DNA of 64,000 bases from Deroplatys truncata. Taxonomy: Eukaryota; Arthropoda; Insecta; Mantodea; Mantidae. Positions 45,427-58,245 of this stretch are shown here, piece after piece. Within the stretch, counting starts at the first letter, position 1. The number at the start of each line of letters is the position of its first letter. The notes under the pieces are model-generated. The model saw only the letters and a list, made by a program, of their open reading frames with translations, was not told where the DNA came from and did not search any database. The stretch spans positions 262,455,816 through 262,519,815 of the forward strand of contig CM060975.1 in assembly GCA_030765065.1 (NCBI GenBank), written 5' to 3'. A program made the position numbers and the translations under genes.

Positions 45427-45790
45427 ATAGCTCTTTAAAACACACAATTTACTTAAAATAAGCCGTTACTGAGATATCCGTTATTAAAGGTTGGAGTTGT
45501 TCAATACCTATTCTTTTACAGTCTCATCGATTTTATTGTTTCTCGCGATTGCATGGAAACGGTATGGAATTTAAGTCCGCAATTTAACTCTTGTTCTTAA
45601 ACATGTCACTATCGCTGTTCTTTTTGTAGCTATAACGATATGTTTAATATAGCTATTTCTGCAAAGGTTTATTCAGATTAAAATGTTATAAGTTTTAGTA
45701 AGAAGAGTTTGCATACCCACTATTAACGACAGAGGATAGAGAAAGTCATGTGAACGTGTTACAACAGATATTTTTCTTTTAATGAGGCTT
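45427..45790 (-). repeat. MS-repeat half copy, inverted to its neighbour
   Basis: Equivalent to the right half of the copy at 42.2-42.6 kb ('acacacaatttacttaaaat' to 'gtcatgtgaacgtg'). With 44740-45426 it forms a head-to-head arrangement. Confidence 0.75.
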
Positions 45791-46430
45791 CATCTCAGTT
45801 TGACACCATTTGTTTTATTAATATTCATTTATTTTAGAGGACCAGGCCCCCCTCGGCATCATTTTCACAAATATATGAGATTATCCAAACCTCTACTAGT
45901 TTACCTTTTTTTAATCTAAGAAGACGCCCAGACACAATTTACATCCCCAAATGCACCCTCTAAGAATGAAAAGAAATCTATCTGATAAAAACAAGCAAAT
46001 TTTTAGACTTGGCAACGTATTGACACATTACGGTGGACAAAAATATACCGGTAAAAAACCGAGTCTCAGTTTCCCATTGTCAGAGATACTAACCACAACA
46101 CCGCTGAGGATCATCGGAGTGCCATCTTCTACTAGCACTCCTTAAGGATACCCATAGCTAAAATTTGCCTAAAATTTTAAACAAATTAAAGAAATTATTT
46201 TTTCAATAAATTTTAAACCTTTAGCTTCAGTTACCTGCCAAGGCTTTTGCTCTCAGTCCTTTAAACCTTCAACACGTGACCGTTTAAATGCTCAAAATCA
46301 CACAGCCCAATGGCCTGTATAATAGTTCCAATGTCTTTTACTCAACTGTGTTTTTGCTTACACTTTTTCGCGTTAAAATGTTCCACATGATGCAAATAAT
46401 CAGCACAAACACAGAGAGAATGAACTTAAA
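45791..46430. other. Unassigned
   Basis: A 64-codon frame (45951-46145) resembles nothing known. Otherwise AT-rich. Confidence 0.4.
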
Positions 46431-47244
46431 AGCTCTACCCTCTATAGCTTATTAGTGGGTATACAAATCATTCTTACAAAAGTTTATTTTCCTATCTACT
46501 TCATTTTAATCGAGATAAACATTTGCAAAAATAGCTTCATTACACATTTCGTTATGCATACAAAGGGAATAGCGATAGTCAAATGTTCTATAACTGGGCG
46601 CTAGATGCTGGTCTTAATATTCCATGCTGTTTCCATCCAATTGCGAGAAAAAACTGAAAATCGACACGACTTTAAAAGAATGGCTAAGTATTGAACAATT
46701 CGAATCATTTATAACGGATATCTCTGAGATGGCTGATGCCACAAAAAAAATTGTCTCTCTTAAAGAAATCCACATTTCTTGTGTAGGTAGTACGCTTTCG
46801 TCTATCATTTAAGGTATACCGGTTATACAAGAATATACAAAATTCCCTCTAAATGAAGAGGACCTCACAGGCTATTCCCAGAAAATTCAAGATATACATT
46901 TTATTTATAATGTAAATTATTTTATTTATGGTATCTTTATCCAAATTGTTGAGAGCCACTTTTAGAACCTAAAATAACTTGTTCCATGTAAAGGATAGCT
47001 TTGGAAATGGGATTTTCTGAAACTCTTCGTGTTACATCTTTGTAAGGTACTGAACCGAAAAACCAAGGTTGTATTTACCCGACTTTTCGTTTTTGAGATA
47101 TGCTGTTCAGACACACACACGGATCTTGTTCTAAAAAGTTGTTTCAGAAAAGGGGCCTCCAATGAAATCTGGTATATAATTTTTTTGGTGGAATGCAATA
47201 CCTTCACTACCTACTATGTACGTGGTAGAGAAAGTAAAATGCGG
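46431..47244 (+). repeat. MS-repeat, near-complete copy
   Basis: About 810 bp, from 'gctctaccctctatagctta' to 'ggtagagaaagtaaaatg'. The simple repeat is reduced to cacacacac at about 47111. Confidence 0.85.
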
Positions 47245-47272
47245 GTGTATGGTTTCTGCTACATTTTAAAGT

Positions 47273-48244
47273 TGAGAAACGTTAATTTTAGGAGTAGTTG
47301 TATTGTATTTCGATGTTGGGGAGCCGAACTTGAAGTAGTTGCAACCGCACGTATGGCAAATGTTCCCGGTAGTCTTCGCCCCAAATGTACTTTCCGTGGC
47401 CTTTGCCGAAAATGTTTAAAAAGTGTTAACTTTGTAATTTTGACTGTTTTTTTAAAAATTTATATTTATTTTGCCTCGGCTGCGTCAGTATTTATTTTTA
47501 GAGACACGAATTTCTTAACAAGGTTTGTGGTGCGACTGAAGAATGTAGGCTTACACAGATTATAATTTTACTTCACTGGTTTTTATTAATTCTTGACACA
47601 ATTTAAATAACACTTCACTGATATAGAGAGCTGTGAGATTCTTTTATTAATTATTTGCACTTTTTAACACGTAAACTGTTTTTGTCTCACACGAATACGT
47701 ATTAAATTTCTCGAGAACGCATCTCGCGTCTGATTAGTAACATTATCTGCTAGCAACGCGTCCAGTTATGCGCACTGTCTACAAGCAACTGACTTGATTT
47801 CTTCCGCCTAAATTTGTAAATTTCTGTATTTCAGGTCTCTGATTGGCTATTCCTAATCCAATAGAATACATTTATTTAACTTAAGCCTTTTTCTGGTTGT
47901 TGATTGGTTATTTTATAAACTGTCACAAAAAATACACTATTGTGTTACTCCAATAATGACTAGTAGCATTATTAAACATCTTTACTCATTATTGCCTCAA
48001 GGTTACCTCATTGTTACCTCATTGTTAGCAACTTTTAACCTATTATTCTCGCAGCTCCTACATTACTAAATTGCGTAATACATTCACATAACATTATTGA
48101 ACATGTGTGCAATAATATAAACATATAGAATGACTATAATATACATTTTTATATATTGTTACATACACATATTTCTTTAAGGTGGGCTATTATTGAATAT
48201 ATATAATTAGACTGAAATCATTTAAGTGTTAAAATACTGCCCCA
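47273..48244 (-). mobile_element. Solo LTR C (TGAGGC family), TSD AAGT
   Basis: 972 bp. On the minus strand it starts TGGGGCAG and ends TTTCTCA. Flanks are AAGT at 47269-47272 and 48245-48248. A 178-codon frame crossing its left border is a chance frame. Confidence 0.9.
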
Positions 48245-48248
48245 AAGT

Positions 48249-48920
48249 TACTCAAGATGTGACATAATTAATTGGAATACTGGGTTTAAAATGTACAAAA
48301 AATGTTATTTTCAAGTTTAAAAATATTTTTCTGAGATAAACAGAACATCAGTACTGCACATTGTTATTTAAATAATATGGAAACATTTTTAATTTTTTCA
48401 AAATTACAATTTCTGGATCTTGTGGAACTCCCAAATAATTAGTATAATTAAAGTAAGATATAATTTGTTTCTCAAAAAATATTAAAGACATCTGCATGAA
48501 ATTTAAAACATCCTTATAATTGAGGTACGGCAATAATCGATAAACTTTTGAAAACATTTAGATTAAAACTACAAGATTTAGAAATTCCACCTTTTGGTAC
48601 CCTTAAATAAACTATCCAGCGAAATAGTCCAATCCTTGTATATACTTATATTACGCTTCATATGGTAATAAAAGGAACATATTTTGTTGTTCCTGTGGAA
48701 ACGCAGTGAATACCTTTAAGATACGTTACTGTGGCTCTTGTCATATGGGGGTTTTCAATAACGAAGTTGACTTTTCGTATTTAAGAGACTTTCGACCTGT
48801 GATAATGCAGTGTCCTACTAAGGGGATTTGAAACATTTAAAGAAGTCCATTTTTTTTCTTTTTGAAGTGTAAACGTTATGCCATTAGGTATATAGAACAG
48901 CCATCAATATAAGGTATAAG
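48249..48920. other. No recognisable feature
   Basis: AT-rich, nothing assignable. Confidence 0.45.
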
Positions 48921-49468
48921 ATGACAACGGGATGGTTCAGGCGCTAACGTCTGTGGCCCCATTTGGGAGGTTGTGGGTTCGATTCCCCTGGTCGACCTTC
49001 CTAACCTATGGGTTTTCTCGGGATTTCCCCTGGTCTCCAGGCCAATGCTGGGAAGGATTACTACATACCCCGAATGTCCCTTAAATTTTATCTCCATTCT
49101 CATTTCTATTCACCTCAAACCTGCTTGGATTCTTTAAGAGTTGCAAGTGTCGGCAGGGGGTCTCGGCGTATGCATGGCAGGGGAAAAGGATGCTCTTAGG
49201 AAACCTTCGTTTCCCGATTGCGAGCGGCCTCCGGTCCCGGGTCCCCAAGGGATGTAAGCCCACAGGGGGAGCGGGGCCAGCTGCATCAGCTAGCACAAGG
49301 GGAGTTCGAATATGTAAATGGTGGGGACCCTGTCCTCTGCCTGTCGTGCCTCCTCATCCGGCGCCCTCTGTCTCCTGTTACCTCAACTCCCTCCCGGAGG
49401 CGCCCCGTAAGGGGCCTAGGCACAAAAGATCTGCGTAGTTGCCCCTCCGCTTCTAGTCCTATCCTATC
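48921..49468 (+). mobile_element. Large tRNA-derived SINE
   Basis: The head caacgggatggttcaggcgc holds an A box, followed by a canonical B box GGGTTCGATTCC at 48975-48986. The GC-rich body is shared with the 27.9-kb SINE through to the 'cctaggcacaaaaga' block. No clear target duplication remains. Confidence 0.8.
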
Positions 49469-51215
49469 GTGTAAAATATTTGTATTTTGGAGGTATTTCC
49501 ATGTGTTATTTTTGAGGATAAGTAAGCTAATTATTTAATTACCTTTAAGAGGTTAGGAAATCTAAATATTAATCAGGGAAACTGGAGCAATAATCACAGA
49601 AAATGAAATACATACATTAGTAGACACCTTGTAATTCCAGCGCCTTCTGCATAGTGTAAGCAAAGTAAACGATGCACATTACTGTCATTAGAGTTCATCA
49701 GGAATGTACTACATGCACTGCAAAGGTTTGCCTCCCAGTTAGAATGCAACCAATCTGTCTAATGTTTATAATGGAAACGAAGCCAGCAGCTAAAAAAAAG
49801 CACTGTGAGCTTTGGGTGCCTGATTTTGTTAACGTGTTATACAAACGCACCAATTTGAGTCGCAAGTGGGGAGCTGGGTTTACACTGGAATCAAATTTAT
49901 CACCGCGAAGAATAAAAACACGCTCGTTTTCCAGCCACATGTTTTAAATAATGTCAATTACCTTCTATCACGAGCGTTGCAATTTTTTTCTCGTCCCTGC
50001 CGGCGCATCCAAGAGTGAACAGATGAGATTATCTTCGCATGAAAGTGTAATGAAACAATAGGGCGGGGTTTCGCACGTCACATTTATTTGCACAAAATGG
50101 CACGGGAGTGCCAATTTGAAATGTTAATGCGAAATGCCAACTGTTTCTAATTGCACCCGTTGCTACAATGCTACACAGCATTCGGTCTCCCAGTTCAACG
50201 AGCAAAATTTTAATCATGAAATTGTTAAAAGGTCTCTTTTTCTACACATTCTTACATTAGCTATTTTTTTAGCAAACAGAAGATTTTATTTTAATTTTGG
50301 CTCATAAAACTTAGTTGACGTGTTATATTCGCATTTAATCTCCCCAATTACTGCAAATATCTGTGTATATAATATAACACCAGAGTGGTAGGTACTAAAA
50401 AACGCAAAATTTGATACGTAGAGTATCTAATAAATAGAAGATCAAATGACTCTGACAATAAATATGGCCGAAAGTACACTGACGCAGAGTAAATAACACC
50501 GTCAGTAATTACTCAATTGTCTTTATTTTGTTCGAAATAACAAATCAAAACGATTAAAGTGCTGCAAAACCCTCCCTGTAACTGGCAATGACTGCTCTGT
50601 TGAAGAAAAGAACAAGCTTAGTGACCGGTTCCGTTTATCTTGAATCGATTGTGTTTTCGGACTGTATCTAATGTTCGGTAAGCAGTCTTGCTCGGTTCTG
50701 TCTCCAGGTTTATCCCATAAGGCTTGATAGCACGCACGCATGGTGTTCTATCTCGCTCTCGCTTTCTCCCCTCCAAATATACAAATGCATCTCTTTCTTA
50801 GAACTCTGTGGTTGCATTAGGTAGAAGAAAAGAAACGAAACGCAATAAAAGTATTTATTTTAATTCTGAACATATAATCCCCCTGTAAGTGTAGAAATCT
50901 CCCCTAGTATCAGCAGAACATCGACACTATGCGATACAAACGTTCATATTACTTTTGTTTTCCATTACCATTCGCAGCCATACTTTATATAATTATCATT
51001 CATTAATACAGATTGTTCTATTCACGTTACATTTTTAGTCTATAAATCATTAAGCAACAAATACCAAAGTTATCTACAATGTGCCGATCAATATTATCTA
51101 CAATATTTATAAGTCACTTTCATAATCAATGATCGTTTAATAGGTATATTTTTTATTCAGAAAGGAAACTTTCAGCTTTTCCAAAAGTAGGGGCTGCAAA
51201 ACAGACAGATAAATA
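49469..51215. other. No recognisable feature
   Basis: AT-rich. Frames of up to 91 codons (49672-49947) show no family similarity. Confidence 0.45.
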
Positions 51216-51945
51216 TAATTTTTCAAATTATTCACCTATTACAAGTGGTGCACCTCAAGGCCCAATAATGGGCCCAGTGTTGTTTATATAAATGATTTGT
51301 CCTTTTCTTTAAATAGTGTTAATATAAGTGGAGTTAGTTTTGACTCAATTATAGAGGTACCACGTTGTGTGAATATAAAGATTATTGATTGGTGTGGTGG
51401 TAATTATAAATCATTATTTTCATCTAAATCGGAATAAAACATAAAATCTAAAAATTATTCTGGATACTAAACTCAGAAAGTAGACTGCTAAATTCTTGGT
51501 ATTTGTCTGGAATCTTGTTTAAATGAGAATTTCATAGAAATTATGTTTCCAAAGGAATCTTCAAAGTCATTTTTATGATAAGAAAATTGGCGCACTTGTA
51601 TAATTTAAAAGTACTGAAGTGATTATTTTGCTTATATTCATACCTATATGCCACACGATATAATCTCTGGAGAAATGAGCCGCGTGTTAAAAATATTAAT
51701 TCCGCAAAAAAGACGATTAGATTTATTTTCAATACAAAAGCTACACATAGTAAGCCGCTATTTAAAAACTTATTTTGTAGTTGTGTCAACACCATTTGTA
51801 ATAGAAAGTCTTTTGTATACAGAATATATTACTGGTAATATCTCATTGCATAGTTCAGTGCATTCGTATCGCACCAAGAATTTGAAGTTAAATTCCTGTA
51901 ACTTTATAGCACCTTGTCTAACCACGTACAATTATGAATTAAGGT
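51216..51945 (+). pseudogene. LINE reverse transcriptase remnant
   Basis: NYSPITSGAPQGPIMGPVLF at 51226-51285 is the conserved reverse-transcriptase block before the YxDD region. INDLSFSLNSV follows after a frameshift. Further on, one open frame (51648-51947) gives IQKLHIVSRYL, ESLLYTEYI and VHSYRTKNLKL, the C-terminal pattern of Jockey-like ORF2 proteins (QKR...R, LYI.E.L.Y, H.Y.TRNK). The catalytic YxDD is lost. Confidence 0.8.
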
Positions 51946-52109
51946 AAATTTCGATTTTAGGTAAAAAGGTTAGTAGTTGTATGTTATATGGCACCAAAGA
52001 ATACTTTAAATTATTATTAACCTGAGAGATGCAAGCATAATTTTATCTTAGGAATTTATTTTCTGAAATGCTCTAATGAAGCTAAATGAGGGTAATGGGT
52101 TATACGTCA

Positions 52110-52256
52110 TACACATTTTACTTTCTCTACTACGTATAGTAAGTAGCGGAAGTATTGTATTCCACCCAAAAATTCAATACCGAGATTTCACCTGAAATAT
52201 ATGTTTTTGAGACCCCCTGAATCCAAAAAAAAGCATTTTTGGAAACATGTCCGTGT

Positions 52257-52290
<34 letters not shown>

Positions 52291-53290
52291 CTGTGTGTGT
52301 GTGTCTGTGTGTCTGTAAACAGCATAACTCAGAAACGAACAGTCGGATAAACACCAAACTTGGTATTTCGGTTCAGTATCTTCCAAGGATGCGACACGAA
52401 GGTTTTCAAGAAAATTCCCCCACCCCAGATTACCCTTTACATGGAAGATTTTTCAAAAGTTTTAATTTTCTCAAAAATGGCTCTAACGATTTTGATTAAA
52501 ATATCATATGTTTAAGATATTTTGATGACAAATAAAATGTATATCTTGAATTTTCTGGGAATATCTCCAGAAGTATTCTTCATTGTGAACGACTTTTGCA
52601 CAACTGGTAAACCATAAGAGATAGACAAAATTTTACTACACAAAAATTTAGATGGCGTTAACATACACAATTTATTCATATACTTTTTTGTTGAGTGAAC
52701 CGTTTTCGAGATATTGCTTGTTATTCCCTTAAATTTTTCAATATTTATTTTCTCAAATGGGAATTCGTTATTCATTTTTTTGTCTTGGATATGCAAAGAG
52801 TATTAATCTGTGGGAAAGGGAATGGTGCTGCACCTAGCAACCAGCTATGAAGAGATATGTATATGATTAAAGGCTACTGTATTTCTATATTGCCTTTGTA
52901 AATATATATTCCCCTTACATCTACAAGAAAATTAGCAATAAGATAAGAGTCTGCAAATGTTTATCTCGATTAACATGAAGTAGATGGAGAATAAGCGTTT
53001 GTAAAAATGGTTTGTACACGAGTAGAAAAGTCATGTGAGTGTAACACATCAGATTTTTTATGTCCTGGACATGCAAAGAGATTGGAATGCGCCACATAGC
53101 AACCAGTGCTAAAAAATTTGACTATCGCTTAAAACTACCATATTCCCCTTGCATCTACAAGAAAATTAGCAATAATATTGACATCTCAATATCTCGATTA
53201 ACATGAAGCATATGGAGAATAACGTTTATAAAAATAGTTTGTACAAGAGTAGAGAAAGTCATGTGAGTGTAACACATCAGATTTTTGAAC
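52110..53290 (-). repeat. MS-repeat copy with a duplicated end
   Basis: It starts 'ttttactttctctactacgt' and runs through the TG tract. After about 52850 the terminal block ('tttatctcgattaacatgaa' to 'gtcatgtgagtgtaacacat') occurs twice, near 52960-53050 and 53190-53280. Confidence 0.85.
52250..52317. repeat. (TG)n tract in MS-repeat
   Basis: TG units with scattered TC interruptions at the fixed internal position of the family. Confidence 0.95.
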
Positions 53291-54589
53291 TACTTTTGTC
53301 ATTTTTAGGATAAAAGTTTACATAAAAATAGAGATAAAAGGAAACATTCTATAAAAGCTGCAATGCCTATTTAAGGCATGAAGATGAGTCAATCGTAACT
53401 ATTTTAAACACCGAAAGGAAGAAAATGATTGTATTCCAAATCATGTAATGCTACTAAATAAAAACTGACTATTGTATACATTATTAAAATATGCATCAGA
53501 TATTTACAAAGTCTATTTCATAAAATCAGTAAGCTTTTTCTGAACTTTCTTCTCTCAACACTATATTACGTCGCAGTTTAATATAGGTTATATCTGTTGT
53601 GTTGATTCACTGCTTTGTTCCACAATACGCAAGCAACTTAAAAATAAAAATAAAATGATAGTGTCGCGATTCAATATTTCCTGTTAAGATTTGAATACTA
53701 ATTTTAGTGTATCTGACCTCTAATGCTTTGAATCCCTCGTCCTCTGTCAGCTTCGAGTTTTTGTGTGTGTAAGTACTTAGCATTTCTTATAACGCTACAT
53801 TATTTCTTGGAATGTAGGGCAGATGGTTAAGATTAAGTACACGCTACAAACGCGAATTTGAGCTTCTTGTCTGTTTTCTTTCATTCTTTTTTACTTTAAC
53901 CCGGATTTAGATTAAGCGGGGTTTCGCTGTAATTACGAACAGTTGTTACACATGATTCCAGTAGCAAGGTCATCAACATTAGCCTTTGTGGCAAAGTGGC
54001 GATTGATTAACCACGCTTGGTTACTGATCTTAAAGTACCAATAACTTTCAGCTCATACTTGGTTGTTGCATGAATCAAATCGTAAGTAGATAGTAATGAA
54101 TAAAAATTAAATAAAGATTGAGGTAAGATTTAAATGGCAAAATTCAATTATAAAATATGATATTGTATCTCTGGAATAACAAATATATCAAAAGTTACAG
54201 ATTTAATGTAGTTCATGTATATACTTGCTGTAAAATGGACAAAACACAGGTAGATTAGGTTACCAGCACTGGTAGCAGGAAATTTAATTTTCCACTATGA
54301 CAGAATGAATAAAAAGTGAATAGAAACACACTATCGTTGGAAAAAACATGTTCCTCTTCGACGGCATCGCTATTGTAGGGCAAAAAATTGCAAGTCCGTG
54401 AAAGAATAAAAATGTAAGTTTCCTCAACACAGTCAGCGGTAAGTGAAAATAAAAGCTCTTGTGTAAATTGTTCGCTTTTTATGAAGTATGCTTGTAAGAA
54501 GTAAATAGAAAAATACTGATTGTCCAGACCCAGTAAAATCATGTTAGTCTGACATTAGTTTTCATATTTATGTGGTTTACAGAGAGGTG
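53291..54589. other. No recognisable feature
   Basis: AT-rich; a 95-codon minus frame (54255-54542) resembles nothing known. Confidence 0.45.
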
Positions 54590-55070
54590 TTGGGTGGCGC
54601 GGAAGTGCACTGACGGCATTAGTGCCCCCTGGTGACAGCCCATGGGGGCATATCCTCCCGGAATATTCCACTGTCGCCCCACATTTCACGCTATCTCCAC
54701 ACCTATTTATCGGCAGCATTATTTGTACTTAACTAATGCGGTCTCGAGCGTAGTAGCTCCTGTAAATCCCAAATCTGCACGCAGGGAGACGAGGTCGAAT
54801 CTCATTTCACTGCTCAGTGATTCTCAGGATCGCATTGCATGTGAATTGGCCCCAAATGATCCTTGATATCAAAGCACTGCGATAGACCAACAGTTTATAG
54901 AAACACAATGGGCTCTGATAGTGTTCATTGTATGGGTGAACTTGCTCTTTTGTGGCATGGCAGGTTCGGATTGAGTTCAGGGATGCAGATGCAGGCGATC
55001 TAGCCTCCAGACTGAGACCGGATTTAATTCTTCTTAATCTGGAAGGGGCATTCCAGTGATCCAATGCTCT
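54590..55070 (+). repeat. Possible SINE with tRNA-like core
   Basis: A GC-richer island. Within it, 54738-54813 (76 bases) has ends gcggt and actgc that could pair, an A-box-like gcgtagtagc and a B-box-like gaggtcgaatctc. No similarity to the other SINEs beyond this, and the ends are undefined. Confidence 0.4.
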
Positions 55071-55268
55071 ACAAGTGCTTCAGAAATAGTATTGCAAATA
55101 TTTTGCTTTTATTTTTAGATATTCTATCACATACCTGTGGTTGGTAGAGGAAGTATTATATTTAAGCCAAAACTGAATACTGAAAATGCATTGGAAATAC
55201 TTAGTTTTAGCTGTCTAAACCAAGTATAAACATTTTAGAACAATATTCATGTTTATGTAAGTATATGG

Positions 55269-55269
<1 letters not shown>

Positions 55270-55337
<68 letters not shown>
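55270..55337. repeat. Compound microsatellite (GT)n(GA)n
   Basis: About 24 GT units followed by ten GA units, the same compound form as at 0.5 kb, followed likewise by 'caacatg'. Confidence 0.95.
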
Positions 55338-55382
55338 GCCAACATGACTCAAAAACTTAAAGTTGAATAGTTTCCAAGCTTG

Positions 55383-55862
55383 CTATTTAAGTCCACTTGC
55401 TCAGTGGCTTAGGGAAAAAGAGATCGTTGGCATCTTATACTGAAATGCTCTTGGAATAGATAAAAATACGTTGATAAAGTAACAATGAGGAAAAAGAGGG
55501 AACAGCATGGGCAATAGCTGAAATATGGAAGTTAAAAGGTCAGAAAAATTGTTTTATACAGGGGAAGTGTTCATAATGTGGAGGGCAGGAAGGCCTAGAG
55601 CACATAATATTTGATTGTAAAGGAACTGTAAACTTGAGGGAAGAACTTATTAATCACAAGTTGTTTGAAAAAGACAGAAAAGCAATTTTAAACACAATAT
55701 TTGGAGTATAAACCCAGAGCGGATGAGCCGTGAAGGAAGGGAAATTATTAGTTATTAAATTTGCTTAAATTGTAGTAGTACTGAATGAGTGGCCAGAGCC
55801 AATTTCAGTAGATAAACCAACTGAAAATTTTATTCTAGCGCTTTACCAAATAAATAAAAAAA
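55383..55862 (+). mobile_element. 5'-truncated LINE end with A-rich tail
   Basis: One frame reads GKCS, a stop, CGGQEGLEHIIFDC and LREELI, a LINE ORF2 C-terminal zinc knuckle (Cys, His, Cys retained), with a stop near 55710. The segment ends in aaataaataaaaaaaa (55847-55862). It splits the MS-repeat between the 'ccaagcttgctattta' and 'cttccaagg' blocks. Confidence 0.65.
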
Positions 55863-55959
55863 AGGGGCAGCGCTTCCAAGGATAAGAGACGAAGATGTTT
55901 ACGAAATCCCCCTCCCACTTTAAATTACCCTTTACACAGTTTTTATTTTTTCAAAAATG

Positions 55960-56327
55960 GTAAATTAGGAGGCGGCGCCGGGGCGGCCCGGGTTCAATTC
56001 CAGAGACCCGCATGTGGGATTTGTGGTGGACAAAGCGGCGTCTGGGCGGATTTTCTCCGGGTTCTCCGGTTTCCCCCGCCATTCATTCCTTCAAGTGTTC
56101 CATCATCACCTTTCCTTTCATCCATTTCACCTTCATTTCGTTTCATCTACTTCCTTCCTCCCTCCCATACCAGGCATTGGGCTGATCACCCATCCTGGTT
56201 ATTCTGTCTGATCCATGAGTGTCTGCTCCTCGAAGGGCCTATGACCCCAGGCACCCGCCTGTAAGTCCTGGGGGTGTAAGTCCTACATAAGTGGAGGTTA
56301 AACAGAGAAAGAGGAAGTAAATTAGGA
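55960..56327 (+). mobile_element. SINE with 11-bp target duplication
   Basis: gtaaattagga flanks the body (55960-55970 and 56317-56327). The body of 346 bp has a B box CGGGTTCAATTCC near its start, 'ttttctccgggttctccggt', pyrimidine-rich sequence and an end in 'aacagagaaagaggaa'. The A-box part of the head is short or lost. Inserted in the MS-repeat. Confidence 0.85.
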
Positions 56328-56765
56328 ATAAAATTTCTATGTTGAATTTTCTGTTAACTGCCTGTGAAGACATGGCCACACAGGCAGAAACTTAATCCAA
56401 AAGATATGTAGATCTCATTAAAATATAGAATTTTCATTTAATCACAGGTATTTGTAGCTTTTGCGTTTTACTTCAGGCTACATTATTTAATGTTAAGCTT
56501 GTTAATTTGTTCCTCATCCGGCCATGTAAGGATATTCAAATATATAACCAGCATTAATATGTAGCGAGCGTAATTCTAAATGTGTTGCTGCCCCACTATG
56601 TCCTGTATAACGTGTATTGAGGTGATTTGTGAAAACACTTATCCTGACTAAAAATAGGTAGAAATTTTACCCGTTTTACGAATTATTTGTAGAATAAACA
56701 AGAAAGTAAATAAATAAGTGGAGAAAGTTATGTAATTATAAGGCATTACATCTTTTCATGTTCTT

Positions 56766-58245
56766 CCTCCCATTATTTATTATCTCTATGCATTTTTCCG
56801 TATTTTTAGACTATATATGGCGTATCTAGTGTTAAGTTCAGAAATTTCAATATAAATTTTCTCCGCAACTAATGAAGATATAAGAACGGAAATTTCTGAA
56901 TGCACACTAATGCTTTATGTATCTACTAAGCTGTTACTGTGACAATCCTTTTAGCTTTATATTAAAAGGCTGTTAATAGTTTTTGCTCATGCCGATTAAT
57001 ATGAGTATGACATAGTAGATTCATATTCTTGGCAAAGTCATTAGTAAATACAAAATTACAGCCTGAAGGTTTACTAAGAAAACAAGTATTTTTTGTATGA
57101 GATAAATTTTCAGAAATTGGGATTTAAAATACTGCAGTTATTGAACATACAATTTAATAACAAAAAAGCTCAATACGGGAAAAAAGAGAATTGAGATCAC
57201 ACAGAATGTGTTCAAGGGACACTCAATTTTAACTAAGGAAGTATACAAGCATTAAACTTGCAGCAAAGTAATTAAATGTGTATTAAATGCATTTCAAATG
57301 AATAAAATTGAATAAGAATTTATCAAAGTAGTCAGAAAATTCCATATGTTAATTTAAACCCAAAAGCGTGATTTATTATTTTGCTATTTGCTCTGCCCTT
57401 AAAATAGTTGGTTAATGTAAAAGAATAACAGACCTCCGTTGCTTTGAATACAAAGCAAACACCCACAAACTGAGCTTAAAACAGAAACGAAAGCTCACAA
57501 TGAACGTGGCTGCAAATAAAAAGTAAGCACAAAATGCTGTAAAGCACATAAAAAAAATTATGGAAGACTGTCTCTTCTCTTTTGTTTTGTTTGTTCATGA
57601 ATTCTGCATTGGTTTGATTTTCATGTGGATTCCTGAAGTGTTTTCTTCTTTTTTAACTGTTTTGTGTATGCAAACGACTTAACTACTCTGATCATATTGA
57701 TTGCTTTGGCTTTGGGAAAAATCGCTTAGTTTTAAACCGCTTACGTTGTGCCTTTATTTTAGGATTATACTAGCAAGGACCACGACTCCGTTTACGTCAT
57801 TACGTCAACTGCCTCATTCTCTCACAGTCTCTCCTTCCCTCATTCTTTTCCACCATTTTTCTCTCTCACTTTCTCTATACCTACATCTTCCACTCTCACC
57901 CGTTGTCACCCTCTTTCTTCCGCTTCTATGTTCATGGCAAGTGAGTTCTGTAAACTGGTAAAAGGTTTTCTTTCTTTTTTCCCCTCTTTGTTTCTTACTT
58001 TCTTCTGGCACGTTTATAAAAATTAACACGCAAGTAAAAGTTTAATAGGACATAAACGGTTGCTAGTTATATGACGAGAGCTCTACTGTTTTTTGGGGTA
58101 AACAAACAGTCTGCAAATGATCCAAAATGATGTAACGGCTATGTGCAGAAATAAAAGCGAATAAAATTGGTTTTTAACTTCTTGTATATTCATTCAGTTG
58201 AAATTTCGTAAAAATACATTGGTATTTTTTGAGAAACAAATTCTG
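56766..58245. other. Unassigned; pyrimidine-rich island
   Basis: AT-rich except for a C/T-rich stretch at about 57811-57925 (ctctctcactttctct and similar). An 86-codon frame there is low complexity and not a credible gene. Confidence 0.45.

Larger units (their letters stand above)
55127..56765 (-). repeat. MS-repeat copy interrupted by a LINE and a SINE
   Basis: Pieces 55127-55382, 55866-55970 and 56317-56765 are in MS-repeat order: simple repeat, then 'cttccaaggataagagacga' and 'tcaaaaatgg', then 'tatgttgaattttctg', then the terminal 'agaaagttatgtaattataa'. The intervening stretches are a LINE end and a SINE. The last piece is poorly conserved. Confidence 0.7.

Noticed and set aside
47029-47565. 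178-codon plus-strand open frame
   Set aside because: It runs from the MS-repeat across the border of solo LTR C and matches neither as protein. It is a chance frame.
52130-52386. Overlapping minus-strand frames with long HT repeats
   Set aside because: Translated TG microsatellite. The flanking peptide recurs in other MS-repeat copies but with frameshifts, so no selection for coding is visible.
57701-57961. 86-codon frame with Ser/Leu/Pro-rich protein
   Set aside because: It is a translation of a pyrimidine-rich low-complexity tract.
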